Positions 16,470 to 26,151 are shown, counted from the first letter of the stretch. The stretch: 64,000 nucleotides of DNA from Rhizobium sp. BK650 (GCF_014195325.1 NZ_JACIBK010000005.1:1-64000), one strand, 5' to 3'. Notes: generated from the sequence alone by a model not told the origin. A program made the numbers and translations.

Positions 16470-17669
16470 GTGGCCGAAATGGAAACAGTCTTCACCAACG
16501 CAAAGCTTGCTGATGGCACGCTGAACGAGGTCGTGGTGCGAGACGGCCTGATCACGGCCATAGGACCGGCGGCCTCTCATGCGAATGCTGCAAAGGTGGT
16601 CGATATTGGCGGAGCCCTCCTCGTGCCGAGCTTTGTCGAAGGCCATATCCACCTCGACACGAGCTTCTACGGCGACAAGTGGATCTCGCATAAGCCGTGC
16701 ACCAATGGCTTCGACGTGCATGAGCGCGTCGCCTTTCAGGCCGAGAATATGGCCGGTGCTGCGCCCATGAACGAGCGCGCTCGCAATCAGCTCGATCTCT
16801 GCATTTCCAACGGCTCCCTGCAGATGCGAAGCCATGTGATGGTCGATGGGTCGGTCGGCCTGAAATCGCTCGAAACCGTTCTGGGAGTGCGTGAGGAATA
16901 TAAGGGAATTATCGACATTCAGCTCGTCGCCTTCCCGCAAAGCGGCATTCTGAAGAGCCCCGGCACGCCCGAACTAATGGATGAGGCAATTTCCTTGGGG
17001 GCCGATCTCGTAGGCGGGCTCGATCCCTTATCTTTTGATCGCGATATCAAGGGGCATCTCGACGTGGTCTTCGGCATTGCCGAAAGGCGCGGCGTCGACG
17101 TCGACATCCATCTTCATGACGCAGGCACGCTTGGCGCCATGACGATCGAGGAAATCTGCGCACGGACGACCGCGCTTGGCATGCAGGGACATGTCGCGAT
17201 CAGCCATGCCTATGGTCTTGGTGATCTCGCGCCGGAAGTCGCCAAGAAGATTGCCACCCTGATCGCCAAAAGCGGCGTCTCGATCATGACCAACGCGCCC
17301 GGCAATCACAATTTTCCGCCTGTGGCCCTGCTGCGGGCGGCCGGCGTCAACGTCTTTAGCGGCAGCGACAATATCCGTGATTCCTGGTGGCCCTTCGGTG
17401 ACGGCGACATGCTGCGCCGCGCCGAGATTATCGCCTATCGTTCCGGTTTCTTCACCGATGAGGAACTGAGCGCCGCCTTCGATGTGGTGACATCAGGCGG
17501 TGCCAAAGCGCTTCGCCTCGAAGGCTATGGTATCGCTGTCGGTGCGAAAGCCGATTTCGTCACGCTCGCGTGCGAGCACGTGCCGGAGGCCGTTGTCGCC
17601 GTTCCGAAACCGCGCCGCGTCTTTAAGGAAGGCCGTCTCGTCGCCGACAACGGCTCGGTGATACGCTGA
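16470..17669 (+). CDS. Cytosine-deaminase-like metal-dependent amidohydrolase (first copy)
   Basis: A 399-residue TIM-barrel hydrolase related to CodA and AtzC-type deaminases. Metal-binding landmarks are EGHIHLD (about residue 58), DIHLHDAG (about 213), SHAYG (about 247) and SGSDNIRD (about 300), in normal order. The GTG at 16470 is preferred: AAGGGAAGGAAG ends five bases upstream, while the frame further upstream has only a TTG. It overlaps the next gene by one base. It likely removes an amino or amide group from a cyclic or N-linked compound; the substrate is unknown. Confidence 0.88.
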   Translation: MAEMETVFTNAKLADGTLNEVVVRDGLITAIGPAASHANAAKVVDIGGALLVPSFVEGHIHLDTSFYGDKWISHKPCTNGFDVHERVAFQAENMAGAAPMNERARNQLDLCISNGSLQMRSHVMVDGSVGLKSLETVLGVREEYKGIIDIQLVAFPQSGILKSPGTPELMDEAISLGADLVGGLDPLSFDRDIKGHLDVVFGIAERRGVDVDIHLHDAGTLGAMTIEEICARTTALGMQGHVAISHAYGLGDLAPEVAKKIATLIAKSGVSIMTNAPGNHNFPPVALLRAAGVNVFSGSDNIRDSWWPFGDGDMLRRAEIIAYRSGFFTDEELSAAFDVVTSGGAKALRLEGYGIAVGAKADFVTLACEHVPEAVVAVPKPRRVFKEGRLVADNGSVIR

Positions 17670-19243
17670 TGAATTCTCCCGCCACGCAGACTAATGAGGC
17701 TGAGACATCGTCTTGCGGCGCCGCGATCATTTCGCCACATTGGCTCGCGAGCGAAGCAGGTGCCAAGGTGCTGCGGCGTGGCGGCAATGCCATTGAGGCG
17801 CTGGTTGCCGCAGGTGCGGCGCTGGCGGTCACCTACCCGCATTTCTGCGGCCTCGGCGGCGATGCCGTCTGGCTGGTCGCTGACGAGACCGGCAAGGCGC
17901 AAACCTTCCTCGGCATCGGTCAGGCGGGAAGTGTCGTTCCGGAAGAAGACATCCCCTTGCGCGGAGCCGCCTCCACGCTGACGACAGCCTGCCTCGTGGA
18001 TAGTTGGGAAAAAGTGCTTGCCCATTCCGCCGCCGAGTGGTCGGGCTCGGAAAGTTTATCGACCCTGCTGGACGATGCGATCGCCCTTGCGGATGACGGT
18101 TTCGAAGTCAGCAGGTCACAGGCTTTCTGGTACGCATTCCGAAACGGCGAGTTGCATAGCTGGGAGGGCTTCACTGGTCTTTTCCGATCGTCAGGCATTC
18201 AGCGACAGCCGGCACTTGGCAAGACGCTGGATGCCATCGCCCGCCATGGCGCCCGCGAGTTCTATGAAGGGGCGCTCGCCCGGCGCATCGTCGCGGGGCT
18301 TGAACAAGCAGGCTCACCGCTTTCGGCGAGCGATCTTGCCGCCACACAAACCGAAATCGCTCCTACGATCCGTCAGCGCTACCGCGGCACCATTCTGCTA
18401 GCACCGCCTCCGCCGACCCAGGGCATAACCACACTCGCAATCATGGGTGTGCTCAACCATCTGTCGATGACAGATTTCCCTCCCGATAGCGCCGACTTCT
18501 ACCACAGGCTCGTCGAGGCGGTGAAACAGGCCTTTCTTGACCGGGACACCATCGCCGATCCGCGCTATTCGGTTAATGTTTCGCCGGAACTGCTCGATCC
18601 GGCACGTCTCGCCGCGAAGGCCGCTGCAATAAATCCCGATCGGGCACTACCTTGGCCACAACCCTATCGGCACGGCGACACCGCCCTGCTTGCCGCCGTC
18701 GATAAGAAGGGACGCTGCGCATCGTTGCTGCAAAGCCTTTACTTCGATTGGGGGAGCGGCGTCGGTGTCGGCGATACAGGCATCCTCTGGCAGAACAGAG
18801 GCGCCGCCTTCAGCACCGATCCCGCCAGCCCCAATGTCATCCGTCCCGGCAAGCGCCCGTTTTACACGCTCAATCCAGGCCTGGCGCTCAAGAACGGCCG
18901 GCCGCACCTCATCTACGGCACGCAAGGAGCCGACGGACAGCCCCAGACCTTATCGCTACTGCTCAGCCTGCTGATCGACCATGGTCTCGATCCGGCTACC
19001 GCACTGTCGCGCCCGCGCTTTCTGCTCGGCCGCACCTTTTCCGACAGCCGAAATACCCTAAAGATCGAGGAAAATGCCGGCCTGGAAACGGTCACCGCAC
19101 TTGCTGCCATGGGCCACGAGATCTCGACGATCGACCGTCTCAGCCCGCTCGGCGGGCAGGCCGGCATTATTCGCATCGGGCAAGATGGAGCAATCGACGG
19201 CGCTCATGATCCGCGCAGCGACGGGGGCGCGATCCTGCTGTGA
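17669..19243 (+). CDS. Gamma-glutamyltransferase-family Ntn hydrolase, no signal peptide
   Basis: A 524-residue member of the Ggt family, which matures by self-cleavage before a Thr. The expected nucleophile is T338 in HGDTALLAAVD, and conserved regions RRGGNAIEAL (about 36-45), GLGGD (61-65) and APPPPTQG (245-252) are present. Unlike classical Ggt it starts without a signal peptide, so it should act in the cytoplasm. It lies between two amidohydrolases with start-stop overlaps on both sides. Oxamate amidohydrolase (HpxW) is a known cytoplasmic family member of similar length and is a good alternative function. Confidence 0.88.
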   Translation: MNSPATQTNEAETSSCGAAIISPHWLASEAGAKVLRRGGNAIEALVAAGAALAVTYPHFCGLGGDAVWLVADETGKAQTFLGIGQAGSVVPEEDIPLRGAASTLTTACLVDSWEKVLAHSAAEWSGSESLSTLLDDAIALADDGFEVSRSQAFWYAFRNGELHSWEGFTGLFRSSGIQRQPALGKTLDAIARHGAREFYEGALARRIVAGLEQAGSPLSASDLAATQTEIAPTIRQRYRGTILLAPPPPTQGITTLAIMGVLNHLSMTDFPPDSADFYHRLVEAVKQAFLDRDTIADPRYSVNVSPELLDPARLAAKAAAINPDRALPWPQPYRHGDTALLAAVDKKGRCASLLQSLYFDWGSGVGVGDTGILWQNRGAAFSTDPASPNVIRPGKRPFYTLNPGLALKNGRPHLIYGTQGADGQPQTLSLLLSLLIDHGLDPATALSRPRFLLGRTFSDSRNTLKIEENAGLETVTALAAMGHEISTIDRLSPLGGQAGIIRIGQDGAIDGAHDPRSDGGAILL

Positions 19244-20481
19244 CGTCTGGCCTATTGTTTGATCTCGTTATCCGCAACGTCCGTGTCGAGGAGAATGGAC
19301 CCCTCGTCGACATCGCCGTGCAAGAGGGGCATATCGTGGATATCGGATCCGACATCCGCTGCGAGGCGATCGAAACCGTCGATGGCGAGGGAACCTTTGC
19401 CTTCGGCGGGTTCGTCGATACGCACATCCATCTGGACAAGGCCTGCATTCTCGATCGCTGCACGATCTGCGAAGGTACACTTGCCGAGGCCGTGCGGGAG
19501 ACGGCCAGGGCCAAGGCGGGCTTTGAGGTGGACGACGTCTATGCACGGGCTGCGCGCGTCGTCGAGAAGGCGATTTCGCACGGTACGACGCGGATACGGA
19601 CCTTCGTCGAGATCGATCCCCGCGCCGGTTTTCGTTCCTTCGATGCCATCAAACGCATCCGCGAGCACTATGCTTTTGCGGTCGATATCGAGATCTGCGC
19701 CTTCGCCCAGGAGGGGCTGACAAATGAGCCCGAAACAGTGGACATGCTCGACGAAACCCTCCGCGGTGGTGCGGATCTGGTTGGCGGTTGCCCCTATACC
19801 GATCCCGATCCTAACAGGCATATCGAGATGGTTTTCGCGCTGGCGCTCAAGCATGACGTACCGGTCGACTTCCATCTCGACTTCAGCCTTGATCCTGGCC
19901 GAACCGATCTGCCGGCGGTGATCGAGGCCACGCTTCGCCACGGGTGGCGAGGTCGCGTGACGATCGGCCACGTCACCAACCTCTCGGCCATGTCGCAGGC
20001 AGAGATCCTCTCCATTGCCGACAGGCTGGCTGAAGCCGGCATTGGGCTTTCCGTCCTGCCATCCACCGATCTGTTCCTGAACGGGCGCAGTCATGAGCGG
20101 CTGGTCCCGCGCGGCGTCGCGCCCGCTCACCTGCTGGCAAGCCGCGGTGTCGTGACATCGATCGCGACCAACAACGTGCTTAATCCCTTCACGCCTTATG
20201 GTGATGCCTCGTTGATCCGGATGGCCAATCTCTATGCCAACGTCACGCAACTCTCGCGAGACGAGGACATGGCACTGGTCTTCAGGATGGTAACTGAGGG
20301 GACGGCAAGCAAGTTCGGCAGCGCCGGCCGGTTAGAGGTGGGCGCCGAGGCTACGATCGTATTGCTCGACAGTCCCGGCCCGGGTGATGCGGTGCGCGAG
20401 ATTGCCCGCGTCGTTGCCGGCTGGAAGAACGGCAACCGCAGTTTCGACAACGGCAAGCCCAGAATTCATAGACCCAAATGA
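19240..20481 (+). CDS. Cytosine-deaminase-like metal-dependent amidohydrolase (second copy)
   Basis: A 413-residue paralog of the first amidohydrolase. It has DTHIHLDKA (about residue 66, the HxH metal site and following Lys typical of CodA), DFHLDFSLD (about 213), IGHVTNLS (about 250) and a late TNNVLNPFTPYGD in place of the usual SD-N metal region. It starts with GTG at 19240, overlapping the Ggt-like stop as GTGA. With the first copy it suggests two successive deamination or ring-opening steps. Confidence 0.87.
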   Translation: MTSGLLFDLVIRNVRVEENGPLVDIAVQEGHIVDIGSDIRCEAIETVDGEGTFAFGGFVDTHIHLDKACILDRCTICEGTLAEAVRETARAKAGFEVDDVYARAARVVEKAISHGTTRIRTFVEIDPRAGFRSFDAIKRIREHYAFAVDIEICAFAQEGLTNEPETVDMLDETLRGGADLVGGCPYTDPDPNRHIEMVFALALKHDVPVDFHLDFSLDPGRTDLPAVIEATLRHGWRGRVTIGHVTNLSAMSQAEILSIADRLAEAGIGLSVLPSTDLFLNGRSHERLVPRGVAPAHLLASRGVVTSIATNNVLNPFTPYGDASLIRMANLYANVTQLSRDEDMALVFRMVTEGTASKFGSAGRLEVGAEATIVLLDSPGPGDAVREIARVVAGWKNGNRSFDNGKPRIHRPK

Positions 20482-20576
20482 ACATCGCCGGCTCGCCGGT
20501 TAGTCACGCGACGCGCTCATTACACGCCAGCCTTTCTTTGACAGGCGTGTCCAAGACAAAACAGCGGCAAAGTCCG

Positions 20577-21362
20577 TTAGGTCATGTAAACGCCGCCGGT
20601 CACATTGACACCCTGGCCGGTCATAAAGCGCGCGCTGTCGGAGCAAAGGAAGACTACGACATCGGCCACATCCTCTGGTGTTTCGATGCGACCGAGGGGT
20701 GTTTGTCCAACATATTCGTCGAATACCTGTTGCGGTGAGATGCCGCGAAGGCTGGCCTCCCATTCTATTTCCCGGCTTTGCATGCCTGTTTTCACGAAGC
20801 CTGGGCAGACCGCGTTCACCCTTATACCTGCAGGCGCGAGCTCGCGTGCGAGGGCCTGGGTCCATCCAAGAACGGCGAATTTGCTCGCAGAATAATGAGC
20901 AAGAAGCGGCGCGCCGACTTTTGCCGCAAGTGAAGCGGTATTGACGATGCAGCCATGGCCCTGCCGGACCAAGTGGCGACCGCCGATCTGGTTTGTCAGA
21001 AAAATCCCGCGCGTGTTGACATCGAAATTGAAGTCCCACTCCTCGTCGGTCAACTCGAGAGCCTTCTGCATGGTGGAGACCCCGGCATTGGCGATGACAA
21101 TATCGCACCCCCCTATTTCGTTTACCGCCTGAATGAAGGCTGTCTCGACGGAACCCCGCTTACGCACGTCGACCTCGACGGCAACGGCACCCTTTCCGAT
21201 CGACTGGGTCGCCTCAGCTGCCGCGTCGATGTCGATGTCAGCGATCGCGACGACGACGTCCTGGGCGGCAAGCGCCTTGGCTATAGCAAGCCCGATGCCG
21301 GTGGCACCTCCTGTGACGAAGGCGCGGCGCCCCTGAAGCTCGGAAAAGACAGGTGGTGTCAT
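20577..21362 (-). CDS. SDR-family NAD(P)-dependent oxidoreductase
   Basis: A 261-residue classical short-chain dehydrogenase. The nucleotide loop is TGGATGIG (17-24) with D41 after strand 2, suggesting NAD preference. Other landmarks are NAG (92-94) and the catalytic S144, Y157 and K161 (YSASK), with PGFVKTGM after strand 6. It is divergent from the BtpA-kinase operon and shares a promoter with the 38-bp inverted repeat at 21406-21443. It would oxidise a hydroxyl group of the compound handled by this locus. Confidence 0.94.
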   Translation of the reverse strand: MTPPVFSELQGRRAFVTGGATGIGLAIAKALAAQDVVVAIADIDIDAAAEATQSIGKGAVAVEVDVRKRGSVETAFIQAVNEIGGCDIVIANAGVSTMQKALELTDEEWDFNFDVNTRGIFLTNQIGGRHLVRQGHGCIVNTASLAAKVGAPLLAHYSASKFAVLGWTQALARELAPAGIRVNAVCPGFVKTGMQSREIEWEASLRGISPQQVFDEYVGQTPLGRIETPEDVADVVVFLCSDSARFMTGQGVNVTGGVYMT

Positions 21363-21402
21363 GGCAGCTCCTTGAATGATTTGCGGAAAGCGTATCCAAC
21401 AA

Positions 21403-21446
21403 AATCGAACTCATCAAATGTTTTTTTTGTTTGATTGAGTTCGTTT
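21403..21446. promoter_or_regulatory. Divergent DeoR operator pair
   Basis: On the plus strand TTTGATTGAGTTCGTTT occupies 21430-21446. On the minus strand TTTGATGAGTTCGATT occupies 21418-21403. Together they form an inverted repeat (arms CGAACTCATCAAA and TTTGATTGAGTTCG, one extra base) around a T-rich centre, between the divergent SDR and BtpA genes. Similar words occur at 24988 and 27674. Confidence 0.65.
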
Positions 21447-21604
21447 GGATGCGTATGGTCGAGACGACTTGTCCAGTGCGTCCTCCCGGAATCAGGCGCT
21501 CGCGGGCAATGGCTCAGCGCAGATCCCGCGAGAAACTGAGCTCAACCATCGCGGCTCGGCTGAACTGGGCCGGAACAACGCAACGCCATGGAAGGACTTG
21601 CACA

Positions 21605-22405
21605 ATGGTTTTTGAATGCTTCGGGACGCGCAAGAAGGTGGTCATCGCTATGGCCCATATCGGCGCCCTGCCCGGATCGCCGCTTTATGACGTTCAGGCA
21701 GGCGTGCAAAAGCTGATCGATGACGTGGCATCAGACGTCGAGAAGCTGCAGGCCGGCGGCGTCGACGCCATCATGTTCGGCAACGAAAATGATCGGCCCT
21801 ATGTCTTCAAGGGCTCGGCCGAAAGCGTTGCGGCGATGACGGCCATCGTGCAGGCAATCAAGCCTCAATTGAAAGTCCCGTTTGGCGTGAACTATCTCTG
21901 GGATCCTGTCGCCAGTGTCGCGATCGGCGCTGTCACCGGTGCCAGTTTCGTGCGCGAAATCTTCACGGGCCTTTTTGCCTCTGACATGGGGTTGTGGCAG
22001 CCGGACTGCGCAGCTGCAGCCCGCCTGCGGACGAACCTCGGCCGGGGCGACATGAAAATGCTGTTCAACATCAACGCGGAATTTGCTCATTCGCTGGATC
22101 AGCGCCCGATAGCATTGCGCGCCAAGAGCGCCGTCTTCTCTTCCGTTGCCGACGCCATTCTTGTATCCGGCCCGATCACCGGGCAGCCGGCGAGCCGGTC
22201 GGATCTTCGCGATGTATGTGAGGCCGTTACCGATGTCCCGGTTTTTGCCAATACCGGCGTCAACATCAACAATATCAGCGACGTGCTCTCCATGGCGCAG
22301 GGCTGCATCATAGGCACCCATTTCAAGGTGGACGGAAATACGTGGAACGCTGTTGACGCGGCGCGCGTCAAACGTTTCATGGACGTCGTCGAAACTTTGC
22401 GCTGA
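21605..22405 (+). CDS. BtpA/SgcQ-family protein
   Basis: A 266-residue TIM-barrel-type protein with AMAHIGALPGSP (about 15-26), DAIMFGNENDRPY (about 54-66), FGVNYLWDP, FVREIF and the phosphate-loop-like FANTGVNINNI near the end. In Escherichia coli the homologue SgcQ lies in a DeoR-controlled sugar gene cluster, while BtpA in cyanobacteria affects photosystem I stability; the reaction is unknown. Here it precedes an FGGY kinase by 9 bp, so an aldolase- or epimerase-like role on a sugar phosphate is a reasonable inference. The ATG at 21605 has GGAAGGA upstream. Confidence 0.88.
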   Translation: MVFECFGTRKKVVIAMAHIGALPGSPLYDVQAGVQKLIDDVASDVEKLQAGGVDAIMFGNENDRPYVFKGSAESVAAMTAIVQAIKPQLKVPFGVNYLWDPVASVAIGAVTGASFVREIFTGLFASDMGLWQPDCAAAARLRTNLGRGDMKMLFNINAEFAHSLDQRPIALRAKSAVFSSVADAILVSGPITGQPASRSDLRDVCEAVTDVPVFANTGVNINNISDVLSMAQGCIIGTHFKVDGNTWNAVDAARVKRFMDVVETLR

Positions 22406-22414
22406 GAAACCGTC

Positions 22415-23941
22415 ATGGCAGCCGTTCTCGGCCTCGACATCGGAACGACCTCCACGATCGGCATCCTCGTCGGCTTGCCGGATCGGATACTGGCAACGGC
22501 AAGCCGGCCAGTGACCTTGTCCTCTCCGCATATCGGCTGGGCAGAGGAAAACCCTTCGGAATGGTGGGAGAACGTATGCTCCATCATTGGGGAACTGCTC
22601 GCTACCTCCGGCCTTGATGCCGCAGAGATCAACGCGGTCGGCGTGACCGGTATGCTGCCTGCCGTCGTCTTGCTCGACGCGCGCGGCAAGGTGCTGAGAC
22701 CCAGCATTCAGCAAAGCGACGGGCGCTGCGGCGCTGAAGTTGCCGAACTGAAGGCGGAATGGGACGAACGCGCGTTCCTGGAGAGGGCCGGCAACGGCAT
22801 CAATCAGCAGCTCGTCACTGCAAAGCTGAGATGGATCGAACGGCACGAGCCGAGGGTCTTCGAGCAGATCGAAACTGTCTTCGGTTCCTACGACTATATC
22901 AACTACCGACTGACGGGCGCACGTTCCGTCGAACAGAACTGGGCGCTGGAAGCAGGCTTCGTGAATATTGTAACGGATGCCATCGACGAAGAGCTCGTGC
23001 GTTTTGCTCATATCGATCCACGCCAGGTGCCGATCAAGCGCGCGTCTTCGGAGATCATGGGAGTTGTCGATGAAGGAGGCGCCTCGGAAACGGGCCTGAG
23101 GATCGGAACCCCCGTCGTCGGCGGTGCAGCCGACATGATTGCGTCTGCACTGGGCGCAGGCGTCATCGATGCCGGCGACGTTCTCTTAAAATTCGGTGGC
23201 GCGGTCGATATTCTGACGGCCACCGACGTTGTGGCCCCTGATCCCCGGCTATTTCTCGACTATCATCTGGTTCCGGGCCTTTACATGCCGAACGGCTGCA
23301 TGTCGACGGGTGGCTCTGCCCTGAACTGGTTCGTGAAAAACTTCGCATCCGGCGAACAGCATGCAGCCGATGCCAAGGGATGCAGCCTGCATCAGCACCT
23401 CGACCATCTGGCCGAACGAAAGCCTGCCGGATCTGACGGATTGACGATCCTGCCCTATATGCTCGGCGAAAAGACGCCGATCCACGATCCGGCAGCCCGC
23501 GGCGTGATTGAGGGACTGACGTTGTCGCACGATATCGGTCATCTCTGGCGCGCTCTGCTTGAAGCCTATGCCTACGCCATCCGCCATCACGTCGAGGTGC
23601 TGATCGATATGGGGCACCGTCCGAAGCGCTTTTTTGTGTCGGATGGCGGCGCACAGAGCACGATATGGATGCAGATCGTTGCCGACGTGCTTGGCGCCCC
23701 GGTGCAGCGCCTTTCGGGACATCCGGGCTCCTGCATCGGCGCGGCCTGGAGCGCGGCGATCGGCGTTGGCCTCGAATCCGACTGGCGGGGTGTCACGCGC
23801 TTCGTGCGCTTTTCCGATGTTCTGCAGCCGCGAAGCGCCAATGCAACCCTGTACGACGACGGTTATCGCCGTTACCGGGAACTCTACGATCGCATCGCAC
23901 CCGTGTGGGGTGCCACGATGGATAAGAAACTCCGATTGTAA
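22415..23941 (+). CDS. FGGY-family carbohydrate kinase
   Basis: A 508-residue kinase of the xylulokinase/glycerol kinase/LsrK group. The phosphate-1 loop LDIGTTSTIGIL is near the N-terminus (about 6-17), SDGRCG is near residue 93, and the second domain has LKFGGAVDI and the adenosine motif FVSDGGAQSTIWMQI (about 410). It would phosphorylate the imported sugar or polyol. It follows the BtpA gene closely and precedes the DeoR regulator. The exact substrate cannot be decided from motifs. Confidence 0.93.
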   Translation: MAAVLGLDIGTTSTIGILVGLPDRILATASRPVTLSSPHIGWAEENPSEWWENVCSIIGELLATSGLDAAEINAVGVTGMLPAVVLLDARGKVLRPSIQQSDGRCGAEVAELKAEWDERAFLERAGNGINQQLVTAKLRWIERHEPRVFEQIETVFGSYDYINYRLTGARSVEQNWALEAGFVNIVTDAIDEELVRFAHIDPRQVPIKRASSEIMGVVDEGGASETGLRIGTPVVGGAADMIASALGAGVIDAGDVLLKFGGAVDILTATDVVAPDPRLFLDYHLVPGLYMPNGCMSTGGSALNWFVKNFASGEQHAADAKGCSLHQHLDHLAERKPAGSDGLTILPYMLGEKTPIHDPAARGVIEGLTLSHDIGHLWRALLEAYAYAIRHHVEVLIDMGHRPKRFFVSDGGAQSTIWMQIVADVLGAPVQRLSGHPGSCIGAAWSAAIGVGLESDWRGVTRFVRFSDVLQPRSANATLYDDGYRRYRELYDRIAPVWGATMDKKLRL

Positions 23942-24005
23942 CGGCTGAAAACTGTGTACTTCCCATGGTTCCAGCAGAGCGGGCCTGTGATGACGGTGAG
24001 GATCC

Positions 24006-24020
24006 TGTTTAATTCGAACA
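24006..24020 (+). promoter_or_regulatory. Candidate DeoR autoregulatory site
   Basis: TGTTTAATTCGAACA has TGTT...AACA ends and contains TTCGAAC as in the site at 24988. It lies about 80-90 bp before the DeoR gene start. The match to the other sites is partial. Confidence 0.4.
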
Positions 24021-24098
24021 GATACTGAGGTAAACGGCGTCCGAATGCGAGATCATGACGGGCGAAATTCCGAAAGACGAACACGGGACGACAATAAG

Positions 24099-24932
24099 AT
24101 GACGAGCGAGCAATCCGCCGCCAGATCCGGCGAGCGCCCCAAGTTCCTTGCCCAGGTCCGACAGGCTGCGATCATCGAGGAGATCGGACGGGTCGGATCG
24201 GTGACGGTCAGCGATCTGGCGCAGCAGCTTTCGGTCTCCGAAATGACCGTGCGGCGCGATCTCGTCGAACTTGAGAAGGACGGCCGCCTCATCCGAACGC
24301 ATGGCGGCGCGGTTAAGCCGGATCGGGCGCCCGCCCTTGCGCTCGCGGAAAATGTCGATCGCGAAGAACCGGCATTCGAGGCGCGACTTGCGCGCAACGC
24401 TGCGCAAAAGCGCAGGATTGCTGCCGTCGCCGCCAGCCTGTCCCATGCCGCCCGCAGCATTGCAATCGATGTCGGTACGACCCCATATTTTGCCGCGGAG
24501 GCCCTTGCCGCCCGCCAGCAGGTTAAAATTTTCACCAACAGCATTCGTACGGCCTCCTATCTCGGCGCCAGGGGCGTGGAGACCTATCTGGCCGGCGGGC
24601 GTATTCGCGGCGAGGAAATGTCGACGAGCGGGTCCGCCGCCGTGGAGCAATTCGAGTCGCTGTGGTTCGACATCGCCCTCATTGGTGTTTCAGGCCTGAC
24701 CGCGCAGGGTATCTTCGACTATTCCTTCGAGGAAACAGACATGAAGCGTGTCTATCTAAGCCACGCGTCACAGCGCGTGGTTTTATGCGATTCGACGAAA
24801 TTCAACCGGATGTCCCTCGTTCACGTCGCCAAACTGAGCGAATTCGACACACTCGTCTGCGACGAGGCGCCAACGGGCGAACTGGCATCGGCGCTGAAGG
24901 CAGCAGGCGTCGCTATCACGGTGGCCGATTGA
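24099..24932 (+). CDS. DeoR-family transcriptional regulator
   Basis: A 277-residue repressor that senses a sugar phosphate. The HTH lies near the N-terminus (RQAAIIEEIGRVGSVTVSDL, then SVSEMTVRRDLVELE), followed by the DeoR sensor domain with IDVGTTPYFAAEAL, FTNSIRTA and YLAGGRIRGEE, and the late phosphate-binding CDSTKFNRMS. The ATG at 24099 is preferred because family members begin close to the HTH; an in-frame ATG at 24045 with GAGG upstream would add 18 residues. It is flanked by its probable targets, whose promoters share TTTGAT...GTTCG words. Confidence 0.93.
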   Translation: MTSEQSAARSGERPKFLAQVRQAAIIEEIGRVGSVTVSDLAQQLSVSEMTVRRDLVELEKDGRLIRTHGGAVKPDRAPALALAENVDREEPAFEARLARNAAQKRRIAAVAASLSHAARSIAIDVGTTPYFAAEALAARQQVKIFTNSIRTASYLGARGVETYLAGGRIRGEEMSTSGSAAVEQFESLWFDIALIGVSGLTAQGIFDYSFEETDMKRVYLSHASQRVVLCDSTKFNRMSLVHVAKLSEFDTLVCDEAPTGELASALKAAGVAITVAD

Positions 24933-24987
24933 TCCGGACAGGCCGCTGTATCATTCGGGAATACACGTTGCCTTTTGTTTTATTGTG

Positions 24988-25004
24988 TTTGATATTGTTC
25001 GAAC
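24988..25004 (+). promoter_or_regulatory. DeoR-type operator before the questin-oxidase-like gene
   Basis: TTTGATATTGTTCGAAC, about 55 bp before the next start codon. It matches the words at 21403-21446 in TTTGAT and GTTCG with the same order. Confidence 0.6.
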
Positions 25005-25058
25005 ACCACAGCGCAGCTTCGCCTAGGGGTGCTGTGTGTTGCAATCAGGATAACGATC

Positions 25059-26135
25059 ATGTCAAAGACAAGCTCGGCAGTACAGGCAAGCCACCTCTAT
25101 CGGGACGAGACAACGGGCCCGCGATTGAAGGCGTTAATCGCTGATGTCGGCCGACGGAGCGGCGAATTCCCTGACGATCTGGCCAATCATCTGCCGATGG
25201 TTCTTGAAGCCATGGCCCGACTCGGCGCTTCGTTCGCGCGGCTTGAGGCCTACGCGGATCACTACACGCGCTTCCACGCCGTTCCGATGCAGCCACCCGC
25301 CATCTCTGTGTTGGACGACGCAACATGGCGCGGTGCTCTCGGCCGGCGCGAACGAGAAGGTGACCTGCGGCGCTATTTCCGTGCAAGGGTCGCGAAAGAA
25401 GGCGGTTCTGCCACGGCCCGCGCAGTCGTGCCGGTGCTCGCCCCCGGTGTCGCGGCCTCGGCCACGCATGGGCTGATGCGCCTCGCCTATGCATTTCTGC
25501 GCCATGATGATACCGAGGTCGCCGCAGCGCTCGGCTACTGGGCTGCAACCTATCTTGCTTATGAGGGCATACCGGACGAGCGCACGCCGGTTGCCACGGA
25601 TCCGCTTGCATGTCTGATGGAGATGCGGGCAGAACCCGCCTTACGCAATCTCGACGCACCGACCCACCTTTTGTGGAAATGGATCGAGGCGATGGGTAAG
25701 CTACCGGCATTTCGTGAGCGTCTCGGACGGCTGGCCGCCGGGCCGGATTTCCTTGACCGTATCCGCCCGGCATCCCTTGCTCTCTATGCTGGAACCATGA
25801 GTTTCGAGGCCCTGCATGCAGTGACCGGCTGCCATTGGCTGCGCCTCGTTTCCCCACATATCGGGGAACCCCAGGCCCTTGCGCTCCATTTCTGGGAAGT
25901 CGTGATGGCGCTCTACACCAAGATCGGCATGCCGCTTGCGCCAGCCGCCGAGGAACTGGAGGAATGGCGCCATCTGTCTTTACCCTCCGATACCGACATA
26001 GCGGCCGCCGCCGTCGCATCAGACGACGAACATGACCATTCGCTGGTGTTTTCCGCCTTTGAGGAATATCGCTACACCGGCGATCGACTGTACAAGCTCG
26101 TTGCCGCGCGACGTGTCGGGCTCATCCCTGGATGA
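25059..26135 (+). CDS. Questin-oxidase-like protein (DUF4243)
   Basis: A 358-residue, mostly helical protein. LANHLPMVLEAMARLGAS (about residues 44-61), THGLMRLAYAF (about 142-152) and the later FEALHAVTGCHWLRL and LALHFWEVVMALY match the questin oxidase family. A fungal member opens an anthraquinone ring in a Baeyer-Villiger-type step; bacterial members are mostly uncharacterised. The ATG at 25059 has an AGGAT site. It ends 16 bp before a convergent flavin monooxygenase. I know of no sugar operon with this gene, so the pairing is unusual. Confidence 0.8.
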   Translation: MSKTSSAVQASHLYRDETTGPRLKALIADVGRRSGEFPDDLANHLPMVLEAMARLGASFARLEAYADHYTRFHAVPMQPPAISVLDDATWRGALGRREREGDLRRYFRARVAKEGGSATARAVVPVLAPGVAASATHGLMRLAYAFLRHDDTEVAAALGYWAATYLAYEGIPDERTPVATDPLACLMEMRAEPALRNLDAPTHLLWKWIEAMGKLPAFRERLGRLAAGPDFLDRIRPASLALYAGTMSFEALHAVTGCHWLRLVSPHIGEPQALALHFWEVVMALYTKIGMPLAPAAEELEEWRHLSLPSDTDIAAAAVASDDEHDHSLVFSAFEEYRYTGDRLYKLVAARRVGLIPG

Positions 26136-26151
26136 TCTCGGCGCGTCGCAC

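Noticed and set aside
21731..23011. 426-codon minus-strand frame opposite the BtpA and kinase genes
   Set aside because: A shadow of two clear plus-strand genes caused by high GC; His/Arg/Asp-rich composition without domains.
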